A stretch of 64,000 nt of DNA, from positions 23,855,917 to 23,919,916 of the forward strand of contig NC_092571.1 of assembly GCF_037975245.1 (NCBI RefSeq), read 5' to 3'. This document shows, in pieces, positions 12,291 through 27,454 of this stretch. This DNA comes from Apostichopus japonicus (Eukaryota; Echinodermata; Holothuroidea; Aspidochirotida; Stichopodidae). The notes beneath the pieces were generated by a model that was given only the letters and a program-made list of their open reading frames with translations, ran no database searches and was not told where the DNA came from. The number at the start of each line of letters is the position of its first letter. Position 1 is the first letter of the stretch. The position numbers and the translations under genes are program-made.

Positions 12291-13553
12291 TTCGAATTTG
12301 TAAAGCAAAGAGCAGAGATCACATCATATCAGTGAGAATGAAAATGCGTGTTCCAGGATGAACAGCCTCAAAACTGTCTATGTGTGTAGTCAAAGGCGTA
12401 AGAGCCCAATTGGATTTTGGGGCTGTAACGACTTGCCAGAAAATATAACCAACATTTTTCGCGCGCTCCTCGCGCGTCCAACATGTTAATGTCAATATCA
12501 TATAAGCAAGCATCGGTCATTACATCGCATGGCATCGTGTACCGTACGGTCCGTGAAAGTTGCGCAGTATACCGCGGGATGCTAATGTAAACAACGAAAT
12601 GTCTTATGTAGATGGAGAAAAAGCATATCCAATTATGTCAAAACTCTCTTTTACAGTAGTAATGACGAATTAGTCTGCCAAGCTTAGAACTTTATTTTAA
12701 TTACCAAGGAGATAATTTTTATACTATTCATTTCCTTAAGTTACAACATTGCTATTTATTTTTCTTTCAGTAGGTCCCGAAAATTCTCAGCATATTGCCC
12801 GAATTTTCAGGGGGAAAATTGGTTGGGGGGGGGGGGGGCTGCAGCCTGCCCGGCCCCGCCTCCTACGCCTATGTGTGTAGTGTTCGGTTTCGAAATATCT
12901 GATATCGGAAATATCTGGTATTTTTCATTTCCTTCAACCAAGTTTTATAATAGCCGTTATAAGAGGTTTTAATATTTGTACACCAATAAATTAACTGTGT
13001 CTGAATTTTCGAAAATTTCCTCACCAACATTCTTCATCATACTTCCTTCGACTAGTGCAATTTTGACCTGTCTGTTAGGGGTTGAAAGAGGTTTTTCTAT
13101 ATTGATTGTCCATAGATTGAATTTTGTGCAACATTATGGGTCTGTTTTGAAGTGATTTTATTCACGAGAAATGTGAATTTTCAAATGCTGAACAAATAAT
13201 GGGCTTAAAACCTTGAAAAGTGGGGCTTTCGGATATTGTGGGCCGTGACGTAGAATCATCTACAAGAGCAATGAATGATCCACAGGACATGCAATGAAGT
13301 CGAACATGATGTGTGACTGGTGACAATCTTCCAAAAGGTTGGATGGAGAAAAAAAACTATTGGGAACTACTTGGTTCTCAGGCAAAAATGTAAAATGGTT
13401 GGTCATTTTCAAGCCCGAGAAGTGCCATTTCCGGTGATCTGGTGGGTATCAAAACCAGAAATTTTCTTGTACGCTCCGCGCCAACCGATGGTGGCGCTCC
13501 GCTTAGATAGTAATTCGCGCGCCCCGGGCTAGAAAATCCTGGATACGCCCCTG
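11620..13553. mobile_element. Putative 1.9-kb terminal-inverted-repeat element
   Basis: The left end is CAGGCGCGTATCCAGG. The right end, read on the minus strand, is CAGGGGCGTATCCAGG, with one mismatch in 16. The bases TGTAT occur immediately outside both ends (11,615-11,619 and 13,554-13,558) and could be a 5-bp target duplication, although the right flank is a TGTATG repeat, which weakens that. The interior begins with a GC palindrome and a homopurine tract and carries no recognisable protein. CAG...CTG termini with a GGGGGCGC block recur at several other places, for example near 12,860. Confidence 0.5.
11666..11795. repeat. Homopurine tract
   Basis: On the plus strand 130 bases contain only two T residues (11,703 and 11,790). 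The longest uninterrupted purine run is 11,704-11,789. It lies just inside the left end of the 11,620 element, after a GCGCGCGCCCCCCGGG block. Confidence 0.9.
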
Positions 13554-17464
<3,911 letters not shown>

Positions 17465-17679
17465 ATATCTATATCTATACATACTATATAACAAACAAGA
17501 GTGACAAACCAAAATATGCTGTCCCTTTCCTACCTCCCCCTCCCACTTGCCTGCTCCTTATTAAAAAGAGAAATTACACAAAACACATTTTTTTTACAAT
17601 ATTTACATTAATTTATCAAGCAATGTTGTATAGGCAAGGAGCAAAATTCTTAGTGCATCAGGAGTAAATCATACCCTGA

Positions 17680-17685
17680 TTTATT
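17680..17685 (-). terminator. Candidate polyadenylation signal for the C3orf33 homolog
   Basis: AATAAA on the minus strand lies about 110 bases past the stop codon at 17,794. Its position and strand suit a short 3' UTR. The real cleavage site is unknown. Confidence 0.5.
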
Positions 17686-17793
17686 TAATAAAAAGTTATC
17701 AAAATTAACTTATAAAGCTGTTTTTGAGCCACTCTGTGCAGTCTGTAGACCAAAAAATCCTCAAATTATTGTTCATATTGCTCATTATCCTCT

Positions 17794-20700
17794 TCATTTC
17801 CTTTTGAAAAAACTTCTCCAGAAAGTTGCAAGTGTTCTCGGAAATTGATAAACTTGTTTTCCACACAAATTTACCCACTCTCTGATTCCCTCTGTTCTGA
17901 CCGAGACTGCCTCTGAAAGTTGCTCCCGCATGCTTGGAGTTTTCCATAAGCCTCTCTTCTTCCTCTCTGAGTACATTTCAGCTTTCAGTAATTTTTGTGT
18001 CAACGAACGAGTGTACCGTGATGACGGAGCTAACAGATCCTGCGTCTTTCCCAGGCCAAGCCGAAGAACTTCAAAATTCAAGTTTTTGGATGAAAAAGAA
18101 TGCTGGAAAGCAAGAAAATTGAGATCGAGATTGAACAGAAATCAAAATTGGTCGTCTACTATCACCAAGACTGCTGTTATGTAAGATTTTTCTTAACTTC
18201 ATCGAGACACCATATTGGAGATAGCTCAATGTCTCAAAAGATAATCTGGTGGAATACAATGATTCAGAAATTACTTTTGCAAAAGGTTGGAACCAGAATG
18301 CAAAAATGCATGTTTACAAGGTTTTCACAATTTTCACCCCTGGTGACTCCAAATGATCTTTGATCTCCACCAAACACAATAGGATTTTTGTAATTAATGT
18401 GGTTCTTCTACACACTTACTATGAAGTTGGTTTGACCTTCCCTTCTTGAAATATCGTGTTTACAAAGTTTTCACAATTTGACCTCTGGTGATCCCAAATG
18501 ACCTTTGACCTCCACCAAAACCAATAGGCTTCTTGTAATTGAGGTGGTACTTCTACACTAACTATGAAGTTTGTCTGACCTTCCATTTTTGAGATATCGT
18601 GTTTACAAGCAGGCTGTCACAAACGCACTCACACATACATACACGCATTCGTCGTCATGAATGCATAGGCTACGATTATCATTGAAACCAAAAACTTGTG
18701 GGGCAAACAGATGAGCTTGAAAAGCAAGGTATTAAAGGGATGGTTTGTTGGCAAATAGCGAGACAGATAATACATCAATGTTCCACACTGGTAGTTGAGA
18801 ATCCCTTCTTCTTTCTTATTAACTCTGGATATGGTTATGATTCATTAATATTCAAGGGGTTTGACAGTCAGAGAGATAAAAAGTTCACACTGAGAGTGGA
18901 ATATACAAATTTGATATCTTGTTCCTTACATTTAATAGATTCTGGGATACTAAAATGAACATTAAGCAGTGGCAGGTCAGGTGTGTATTAGGAGAAGTCA
19001 TCTCAACCATGTGCTGAAGTCAAGTACAGCAAAATCAAGACTGAATCTAAGTTTTACTCCTCTGTTCTGAGTCCTAGTAATACTTTTTAACTTCTTAAAT
19101 TTAATTCAGGGCAAGTAAGTTTTGAAAAAAAACATGTTATAGTTTTGCGGGACTCATTTTGGTCTCTATCTGAACTTTCAAGTCCTGATTGTCACAGTCC
19201 TTCACAACTGAGCCTAGTTAGGGTCCTGCACAGCACATTCCAATATTGATGTCCTTCAAACATGACCTTCAGTCTTACATCACTGACAATGTCCAATTGC
19301 ACTAGTACATTGGGTGAACCTAGTGGGTAGTAAACTATCGTTTGCTGATATAAACAAACAACTTTCTACCAGATTCAGAATCTCTCTACTTTGAGTACCT
19401 TTGGCATTTTTATCACAACTTCTATCTGTCCAGCATTGTTTACAGACAGGAGTCGAAACCAAATAAGAGGGTTTTCCTTCAAAGTAGCCTTTAAAAACTC
19501 TTGGCCTTCTGACTGCAGAGAGACGCCAGCAAGATATAAAGGGAGGTAGCTGTTTGAACCTAGCAGGACACAGAGAGAAAACAAAGGAGAAATTTTATTG
19601 TCAGGAAAGAACTGCAAAGTTAGATATGACAGGTATTTCATATCTGCACAATATTAGTATATATATTTGAATGATGTACGGTTCACTTTCATAAGGCTGT
19701 TACTGCTAGCTATTATAACTTACTACCAAAAGGGAGAAATCACAATCCAATCTTTGATCCTTCTGCCTTCCTTCCCCAATCTTCCTCTGCTGTCAAGTCA
19801 GGAAACAAAAAATTGTGTCCCTAGCATCTTTGCCCACTTTCCCAAATATTGAGAGATTTTAAGGCATCTGTTCATCTCAGTTCATCATCAGTACAGTGCC
19901 TGCAGCCATGAATACTGAACAATGTGCTATTCAGCCATGTATTAAAAGAAACAAAGCATAAACGATACTTCTCACTTCACACAGTGGAACCAATGGGGGG
20001 CGGGAACGGTGGACACAAAGGCACAAAATTCAGTTGGGGGAACAATATTTGTTTCCTTTTACTTGTGAAGTTTTTGTACACTTAACGGTGGCACAGAAGA
20101 GTGGGGGTGGGGCACAGTATTCTGCACGCAGGGGCACAGTCCCCTTTTTGTCCTGGCCTGGCAACCGGCCTGAGGTACTGCCTCCAATATAGCAACCTAG
20201 TAAGCTGTTTGATTCTGTCAAGTGCGCATAGACCAAATGAGACCATAGAGGAGAAAGACAACAGACTGGCCAATACTATCAATGACATAAACCTGAGTTG
20301 ATCTTTTGATAAATTTGTTCCTTAAACATACAAATGAAGAGGGTTTTTCAGAATATATAAAACACATGCATTTAACTGATACTGATCGCTAATGATATTT
20401 CATCTTCAAGTTTTTCTGTGATAAGAAATTGTTCGACAGGAGATACATCCAAATACTTGCACTTTTGTTTTACCTCGTTGACTTGATTGTATTTTCCATG
20501 GCAATGGTAGAATTGGTAAGTGACTAACTTCTATCACTCCATCTTCGACTTTTTCAACTCTACCATGTAAATGGACTCGACGCTGAACAAAACCCTTTGG
20601 AATATCTTTGGCATTTCTGAATGTAGTCACCTGAGAAAAAGACGTAAAACTAACGTAAAAAATGGAAATGAACCCTTTCGGTGTAACATACACTTGAAGA

Positions 20701-22497
20701 AATGATAATTAATATTTAAAATTTAGTGTCCAGAGAAACCAGACTGTATTTTTTTATCACATTAATGTTTATTCATAGCTCTCAAATGACATCAAGGTTC
20801 AAAGGTATTAAATTCTCCTGTCTCAAGAGCATGAAATCTGTTAGAACTCAAAATGATTCTCAACGCTCTTTTCAACAGTTTTTATTCCAAAATATCTTTA
20901 ATAATACAATACAACTTTTCCCACCAGAGTACCAACATCTAATATCATATTGTGAATGAAAATAAAGCCAGCTCTAAGTGTTAAAGAATAAAAGTGAAAA
21001 CTAATCAAACACAGAGTGTTCAAATTTAAATTACTTTTGCTGCTATATCTCACCAGACGTACACTTCTGCCAATGGTCAGTACCCCTGCTATTGCAGTTG
21101 TTGTAACAGCAATCTGAAAGAGAAGGTAAAAGTGGAACAAGTAAGAACAAGAACAAGTGATTCATGCTGACAAATAAAACATAGAACTGTTAGGACACCA
21201 AAAAGGAAACCAATTTTAAGCTTCAAATTCACATTTCTCAAGCCAGTGACATACCTGTACGAGTTGGCAAAGGATGGTGCAATATGCTTAAGTCCCCCAA
21301 CCTCAACCCCCTTCCTACCCACTGTCTTTTATTCAAATATGGCAACTTTCTGTGCATATAGTTGAAGCACTACCTGTAGGTGGTTTCGATAAAACATTAT
21401 TTATACTAATTAAAGATCTTAATATGGATCATTCAGACCAGTTGCTCAGTTCGGGCATTCTGTAGATGTTCAAAATGTCTAATAAATTTAATTTATATAT
21501 TTATTGAAAAAGTTTTTTACTAGGCCGTGGCTATTCTTACGACTAGTCGTAATAATTATTTATAAACTATTCTTACGACAAAGGCGAATTCAAGCGCAGT
21601 AAAGTAAATAAAGCAACTGCGCATGTAGTAGGGGTAACCCTAACTTTAACCCTAAACCCCAATCCTAACACTAACCCTAACCGGAAATTATTGTTACTCC
21701 TGCTCGTAAAAATAGTACTCCTGTCATAAAAATAGCAACTGCGCATGCGTAATCGGAAATTATTCTTACGAATAGTCGTAAGAATAGCCACTTTGTTTTT
21801 ACTAACACCTGGACATCAAAATAACATCTGACTGAGTTTGCCCTGTTCCCAAAGAAATATGATACCCTTAAGCAAGCACAGAATGAAATTTTTTGTTTTG
21901 AATGTTTGAAGTAAGGATGCTTCTCTTCACAAGTAATAAATTAAAATAAGACCCTGCAAATGTGAAAGTCATTTATCCTCTGTGTTATGCTACTTTGAAA
22001 TTGATTAAAGAACTTAATATACACAATCATGGTATCTACAGTGGAGCCTGATTAATTTTGACAACTAAGTTCTAGCATATGGTTTCAAGCTCTCAACAGC
22101 AGTGGATGGAGTATCTGCAGCCAATATCGTGAGGCATTTGCAATTCTGCAACACCATATATAGCGGCATTTACCACGTGTATCTTTGTTATGTAACTGGG
22201 ATGATTATCGAAAATGTTAGATTGCCATTAACATCACCCTGTAACCATGAGAAAATTGACCAGAGACTGATAATATATATATTCGCAGAATCGGTTCTCT
22301 GCAATTAGGCCTACATGTTCTCCTACTGCAGACCTAATTATCGACTCGACTGAGAAAGTGAGAGGTTCAGTTCTTACCTGTAAAATACTTTGGTACCTGT
22401 CGATGAAATTCGTAAAGTTCTGCAACAAATTGGTCTCTGAATCTCCGTTTTCTGCCCTTTGATGACTGTTGGGCAACCGGGAACCATTTCTGGCCAT
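17794..22497 (-). CDS. C3orf33: C3orf33 homolog, complete, five exons
   Basis: Coding exons, in order, are 22497-22378, 21113-21054, 20630-20474, 19559-19399 and 18102-17794. All junctions are GT-AG, the phases join without error, and the product is 268 residues (human about 294). The N-terminal 40 residues are polar. Residues 41-55 (IAVTTTAIAGVLTIG) form the single hydrophobic segment, followed by RSVRL. Residues 70-165 hold the family core, a nuclease-like beta fold in which I recognise DIPKGFVQRRVHLHGRV, HLPILPLP, YLAGVSL and LIWFRLL. Residues 179-210 (LGLGKT, LLKAE, KKRGLWK) match the conserved C-terminal part. The tail is basic. The start is the only ATG before the first donor that fits the family. 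Human C3orf33 was described as an AP-1 regulator; I also recall work placing the family in the mitochondrial inner membrane (named MISO). No catalytic nuclease residues are apparent. Function here is by homology only. Confidence 0.9.
18311..18640. repeat. Tandem 143-146-bp repeat in intron 4 of the C3orf33 homolog
   Basis: Two units begin at TGTTTACAA (18,311 and 18,457) and a third start is seen at 18,600. Each unit carries TTTGA(C/T)CTCCACCAAA, an AATAGG block, TACTATGAAGTT-type sequence and a GA(A/G)ATATCGTGTTTACAA joint. The third start runs into GCAGGCTGTCACAAACGCAC and a CACACATACATACACGCA tail. Sequence of this type is repeated in many marine invertebrate genomes, as far as I recall. 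It lies wholly within the intron. Confidence 0.8.
21527..21791. mobile_element. MITE with telomere-like core, in intron 1 of the C3orf33 homolog
   Basis: The left end is GTGGCTATTCTTACGACTA and the right end, on the minus strand, is identical for 19 bases and continues TTCGTAAGAATAATT. The inverted termini are about 34 bp and are themselves near-palindromic (TTACGACTAGTCGTAA). The interior at 21,633-21,683 is a degenerate CCCTAA series (AACCCTAACTTTAACCCTAA, then CACTAACCCTAACC). ACTGCGCATG occurs twice around it. No coding capacity and no clear target duplication are seen. Confidence 0.8.
21633..21683. repeat. Degenerate CCCTAA (TTAGGG-type) telomere-like tract
   Basis: Irregular repeats of AACCCTAA, AACCCTAAACC and CACTAACCCTAACC over 50 bases, sitting in the centre of the 265-bp MITE. 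This is not a chromosome end. Confidence 0.8.
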
Positions 22498-22994
22498 AGC
22501 TGCAAAGAGGCACACGACCACTGATCAGTGCTCACGACCAACCAAAACAACGCCTGTCGGAAGCTAGCAAGCCATTATCAGCAGAATATAGCAACATACA
22601 CTAGCAGCAGACAACAACGAAAAGGGCAACCCAACACACCAACTGTTCACCTCAGCAGCGGCAACACGGGCAAATGCAACTTATCACGCAAGAAGTTGTT
22701 TATATTTATCATTAAAAAAAATAATAACTCGAGTTATGGGGGTATTTGAGGTGCCTGATATGTACCAGGAGACGAAACCCGCCGCTTAAACGTGTTATGG
22801 TTCCACAATCGGAAACAAAAGTTATTTCTGGAACAGAACTGACCATTAACAGTTTACCGCTATTTTGGTACAAAGTCGTGCAATGAGTTTTCGGTTGGGA
22901 CTTCACATACCATGCAACACTCAGTTTTACCGATAGAGGCCTTTTACCATGAGAAAGATGCTGATGGTCTTGTCTTTTCTTTTAGTGGATGCTC
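22498..22994. other. Upstream region of the C3orf33 homolog
   Basis: Promoter and 5' UTR of the minus-strand gene should lie here. I see no TATA box at a convincing position and no CpG-rich block. An acceptor-like or donor-like upstream exon could not be defined. Confidence 0.35.
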
Positions 22995-24062
22995 TTAAAG
23001 CAGCATTTTGCGTTGGGTCGCTTTTTTCCACCTTTTCAACATGTGCATCGATTTTTTTACATGTATCAATCATAAAACAGCAAACTAAGATGCCATCCAA
23101 GTTTCACCCTGCCAAGAGCGTTAATTAGCGAGTAATTAACGATTTATGTCGATAACGAGTAAAAGTGTCCTCGACAAAGTTTTCATATCTCCAAATCCAC
23201 TAGTTTGAATTCCACCAATCAGTGAATAGTATGTTTATTCATAAGCATTTTGCGTTTGGTCGCCGTTTTCTACGTTTTGACATGTCCATCGAGTTTTTTA
23301 CATACATCAAATCACAAAACAGCAAATTAAGATATTAGCCAAGTTTTTCCCTGCCAAAAACGTTAATTGGCGAGTATTCCACATAAAAAATTAATCGCAT
23401 TCAGTTCCCAAACCCACTAGTTTGAATTCAACCAATCAGAGATGCAGGTTTAGTTATGAGCCGTTGCTAAAAATAAAAAAATTTATTCATAAGCATTTTG
23501 CGTTTGGTCGCCGTTTTCTACGTTTTGACATGTCCATCGAGTTTTTTACATACATCAAATCACAAAACAGCAAATTAAGATATTAGCCAAGTTTTTCCCT
23601 GCCAAAAACGTTAATTGGCGAGTATTCCACATAAAAAATTAATCGCATTCAGTTCCCAAACCCACTAGTTTGAATTCAACCAATCAGAGATGCAGGTTTA
23701 GTTATGAGCCGTTGCTAAAAATAGATTCAAGACTTTGCGTTGGTACAACCAGGGAGTTGTTATGCAACTCTCTGGTACAACTGCCATATAGACTGTACAC
23801 AAATCAAGCGTGGTGTTATATTACGTATCTGTCAATGACGTTCGTAGTGTTTAAATATTCATATTATGGGCGAGGTTTATTGGGTTCCCAACGGAAAATA
23901 TCTTGGAGAACAACAAAGTTGAAAGTTGCAATTTTTTCGACTTTTATGCCACCATTTGAAGTAAAATATAAATAGATAAGCTAGTTATGTATGTCGTTAT
24001 GGCATAGTGGAGTCAGTGAGGTTGAGAAAAATCATAGAAAAGGACGCAAAATGCTGCTTTAA
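22995..24062. mobile_element. 1.07-kb TTAA element with internal tandem repeats
   Basis: Both ends read TTAAAGCAGCATTTTGCGT inward (left 22,995-23,013; right 24,044-24,062 on the minus strand), a perfect 19-bp inverted repeat that includes TTAA on each side. TTAA sites suggest a piggyBac-like mobiliser. The interior holds a diverged plus two identical copies of a 248-bp direct repeat and a hairpin near 23,739-23,783 (GGTACAACCAGGGAGTTG ... CAACTCTCTGGTACAAC). No transposase is present. A related end, TTAAAGCAGCATATTGAG, occurs at 59,339. Confidence 0.85.
23234..23729. repeat. 248-bp direct tandem repeat, two identical copies
   Basis: TTTATTCATAAGCATTTTGC begins at 23,234 and again at 23,482. 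By eye the 240-base bodies are identical through GAGCCGTTGCTAAAAATA. A third, diverged version precedes them (about 22,999-23,233). Identity between the two copies implies a very recent duplication or an assembly artefact. Confidence 0.9.
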
Positions 24063-24804
24063 TTGCTCTTAGCTTCAAACCGTTCAAAACAACAACAGCG
24101 CAAAGTATGTAGCACACTGGTAAAAACAGCATACCACGGCGTTTCTGAAAATTGTAAAATTGCAACTGTCTGTTCGAACTAAGAGGGAGTTGAACAATTC
24201 CTTGGTTCAAAACAGATAATTCATTGAAATCACCATATATCATTATTATGGTATATTCGCGGGGTTCTTATATAAAAGGTAGCCACACGCACGTTACTGT
24301 GATTCATATAACCACACAAAATATTTTTTTCTATCAAGGTAGACGGATCATATATAGCGGTATCAATTTTTAGGGCAAAACGTTGGCGCTCGTCTACTTC
24401 TATCTTTCAGATGTTCAGCACACAGTTGATTTAGAAAAAGTATTTTGCTGTAGCGCCCAGGCCCTGAATGTATGATTTCCGACGTAGTCTTTTTCACTGG
24501 TAATTTCTGTGGTAATGCCATGCAAAATACCCTATAGGAAACATGCACTCAACAGAAATCCTGCAACTTTTGCAATGGAAAGCTGCTATAACTGGATCTT
24601 CAACAACGTATTTAATCCGAGGCGGACTGATGCGGATTACTCATGATAAATGTTACAAAGGCCTTAATTTATATTTATTTTTCATTTTTGCATATTGAAG
24701 TTATTCCAAGTTTAAATCCAATGGAGATGGGTAGAGTGATGATCATTTGCGGCAATCTTGCTGCGACCCCAACTCCCGTCCACTTTGATCGACAGTCGCA
24801 TAAT

Positions 24805-24808
24805 GTAG

Positions 24809-24842
<34 letters not shown>

Positions 24843-24846
24843 CTAC
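24805..24846. repeat. Perfect 42-bp palindrome around a TA run
   Basis: GTAGCC, then 30 bases of alternating TA, then GGCTAC. The flanking arms make the whole stretch self-complementary, so it would form a cruciform or hairpin. Confidence 0.9.
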
Positions 24847-24969
24847 AGTGACCATATATGCATGAACACCATGTTATCAAACTAAACATGAGGTATGATG
24901 CTAGAACGCTGAGTAAATAAAAATACAGGTGGTTTGATAGTTATGCTAGTCCATCTTATTCTAGCTACT

Positions 24970-25253
24970 CAGCAATTACACAAAAACGTTTTAAAAACGT
25001 TATGAAAATATTTGGTCTTTTGTTTTGATAACGTTATTTGTGGTGTAATAAGTATGTCACAAAAACGTTTTCAGGCTTTATTTCAAAACGTTGTATCGTT
25101 AAAACATTTATATAACGTTTTCAAAATGTGAGAAAAATATCACATCCCATAAAAAAAGTTATACCGATGTTTTCATAACACCACATTTAACGTTATGAAA
25201 ACATATTTTAGAGGCTCTTTTAAAAACGTTATGATATTGTTTTGTGTTTGCTG
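24970..25253. mobile_element. MITE-like element with AACGTT arrays
   Basis: The left end is CAGCAATTACACAAAAACG and the right end, on the minus strand, is CAGCAAACACAAAACAAT. The interior is filled with AAAACGTT and AACGTTTT palindromic motifs, about ten in 260 bases, several in the form AACGTTATGAAAA. It carries no coding sequence. Target duplication is unclear. Confidence 0.7.
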
Positions 25254-27454
25254 GATATAGGTTGGAAAGGGAAGCGGGATATCGATAATGCAGTTTGTTG
25301 ATGAAGCGCCCGATCGTCATGTTGGCTCAACTTGCCGTAATGTACGTAAGCACACATGAAAACAGCCTATGGTAGCCACAAAGTCAACGATTGACATCGA
25401 TAGCAACTGAAATATCAATCAAAGAAGTTCTAAGTGAGATTTACAGATTCAAATATTCAGCATGATCCCCAAATATGATACAAACTCAAATAGTTATCTC
25501 AAGTGTTCGAACTTCAACAGTAAGTTTGATGGCATCCTCCACTGTCCAAGCCCGTTATCCGCATTATACGGTAGCTAGCCTAAATATCTTGATTTTCCAA
25601 ATGCCAGTTCGCTGGTAGAGGAATATTTCTATGACGGTACTACAAAACTGTTCTACTGCGCAATTTTAGCGTGCTCATAGTTGTTGGAAATATTGTCTGC
25701 CTATAAGACTGAGTGGCACCCAAATTTTCTCAGGTATACGCTTACTTCAGAAACATGGAGTCCACCTCCAATCTTTGTTTATAAATTTATCCCAGGGACG
25801 TTCCACCCTCAGCTTCGTCTAGTAATTGGGAATCCCGTACAAACCGGAATTTTGTCAACAATGTTTTGATTAACTGCCAAGAAACAAGTTCACGCAGAGA
25901 CAATTCTTTTCATATGATCACTCAGTCAGTCAGTTGGTAGGAAGAAATCGCGCTGACTAATATCCAATCAGATGCGAGGATTATTCACTATGCCCCGCCT
26001 TACCATGCTTGGAAAGCATGCAGAACTCAGGGTGTAAACAAGGCCTGACAGAGCATCATGTTCTCAAATCGTGCATTTTATCAAGTGTACCATACGTTGA
26101 ATATAACTGCGTGAAATCTCGCGAAACTGTTCGAGTGTTATCAACGATTTCTTAAGGAATAACCAAGTTAGAGGGAAAACTGTTCCATGCTTATGTAAAA
26201 ACATTTGTGTACAACCGTATTTTATTGTAGAGTAAGGCATAGAAGGCAAGTTTAGGTCCAAAACTCATCGTGGAATTGCGTAAGTCAAGTGTAACACTAA
26301 CGGTAATTGTAACCTATGTCATGTTATGGTCTCCTAAGTAGTAAGTGTTGACATGTCGTAACGTGTGTTTCCCTCCCATTCCAAGGTTGTATGCAATATC
26401 CATTGTAACACTAACAGAGAGATTTTTCTTTGAGTATATGGCGTAAGTCTCAAACCCGTGTGGTATAATGTGTTACTTGCCTTCAAAGTGCAAAATCGTA
26501 TTCAGACCGTGCACATTGCCTTTAGTTATATATCAGTATCACTGTACCAGTAACATATACTACAGGTTATGTAAAGTACTTTGCCTGTGTGAGTGTGACT
26601 GAAGCCCTGGCCTAGTCCTAAAAAGTAATACAATGACAGTAACACAGCCTACCCTTAAACCGAATGCTACCATGTTTAGCATATTAGTGCTAAGGCTACT
26701 TATAGTTCTGTTTATGTTGGTAAACATGCCTAACTTAGTACATGTAGGCAGTGGCAGTATAATTATGTTCATCCTAGGCCTAGTTAAAGTGTAACAAAGC
26801 TAGGGCCTGGTTAGTTGTGAGTTGTGACAATAGCGTATTGTTAAGCTACCCAATGGCATGCTCATTGTCATGGCATGATGATGGTATTACTGATGCTGAT
26901 TGAACAAAACATTTCTTCATTTTACAGAAAGGAAGGCCATAGACTTGACCAAGGCAGGGTGCTTAAATTTATTTATTTATGCTAAAGCCTTGGTTAAGTT
27001 GGCATCGCCTCTTTACTAGCCTAGTTCTTACTCTATGACAATGAACTTAAATAAACATTGGGGGGGGGGGGGGGAGAGTATGGGATGTTCAGTTAGAACA
27101 AGTTAAAGGCAGTAACTGTGCTTATACTATGAGCATGCAAAGTGAAACAGTCATGTGATTGTGTTTAGCCAGGTATCTCACAGACTGATCAATTGAGGGT
27201 GATTTCAGGAAATCTATATTCCTAATCATTTGCAAACTTACTGTTCACCATCAATATGTACAGCATACAGGCCTAATGTTTTGCATCCCATAAAACTGTA
27301 AGTCTCCAGAAATAGCTTCTTGTACCAAGCCTGTCAAATGTCAGGACTTTAGAATCATCTTATTCCAAAAATAGTATTTTGAATTGTTATCTCATAATTT
27401 TTCTTTGACAGCAGTGGCACACTACTACAAGAGACTGTAGATGTAAGCCTACAA
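25254..27454 (+). promoter_or_regulatory. Upstream region and candidate 5' UTR of the carrier gene
   Basis: No coding sequence is recognised. A CCAAT motif at about 25,970 and a TCTCGCGA motif at 26,117-26,124, a sequence known from core promoters of housekeeping genes, precede a strong donor GC|GTAAGT at 26,280. A fitting acceptor, TTTTTCTTTGACAG, ends at 27,412. I infer a non-coding first exon ending at 26,279 and spliced to 27,413. A G-run at 27,060-27,074 lies in the would-be intron. RNA data are needed to prove this. Confidence 0.35.

Noticed and set aside
27413-27454. Upstream in-frame extension of the carrier start
   Set aside because: The frame is open back to the putative acceptor but has no other ATG; family length supports 27,455.
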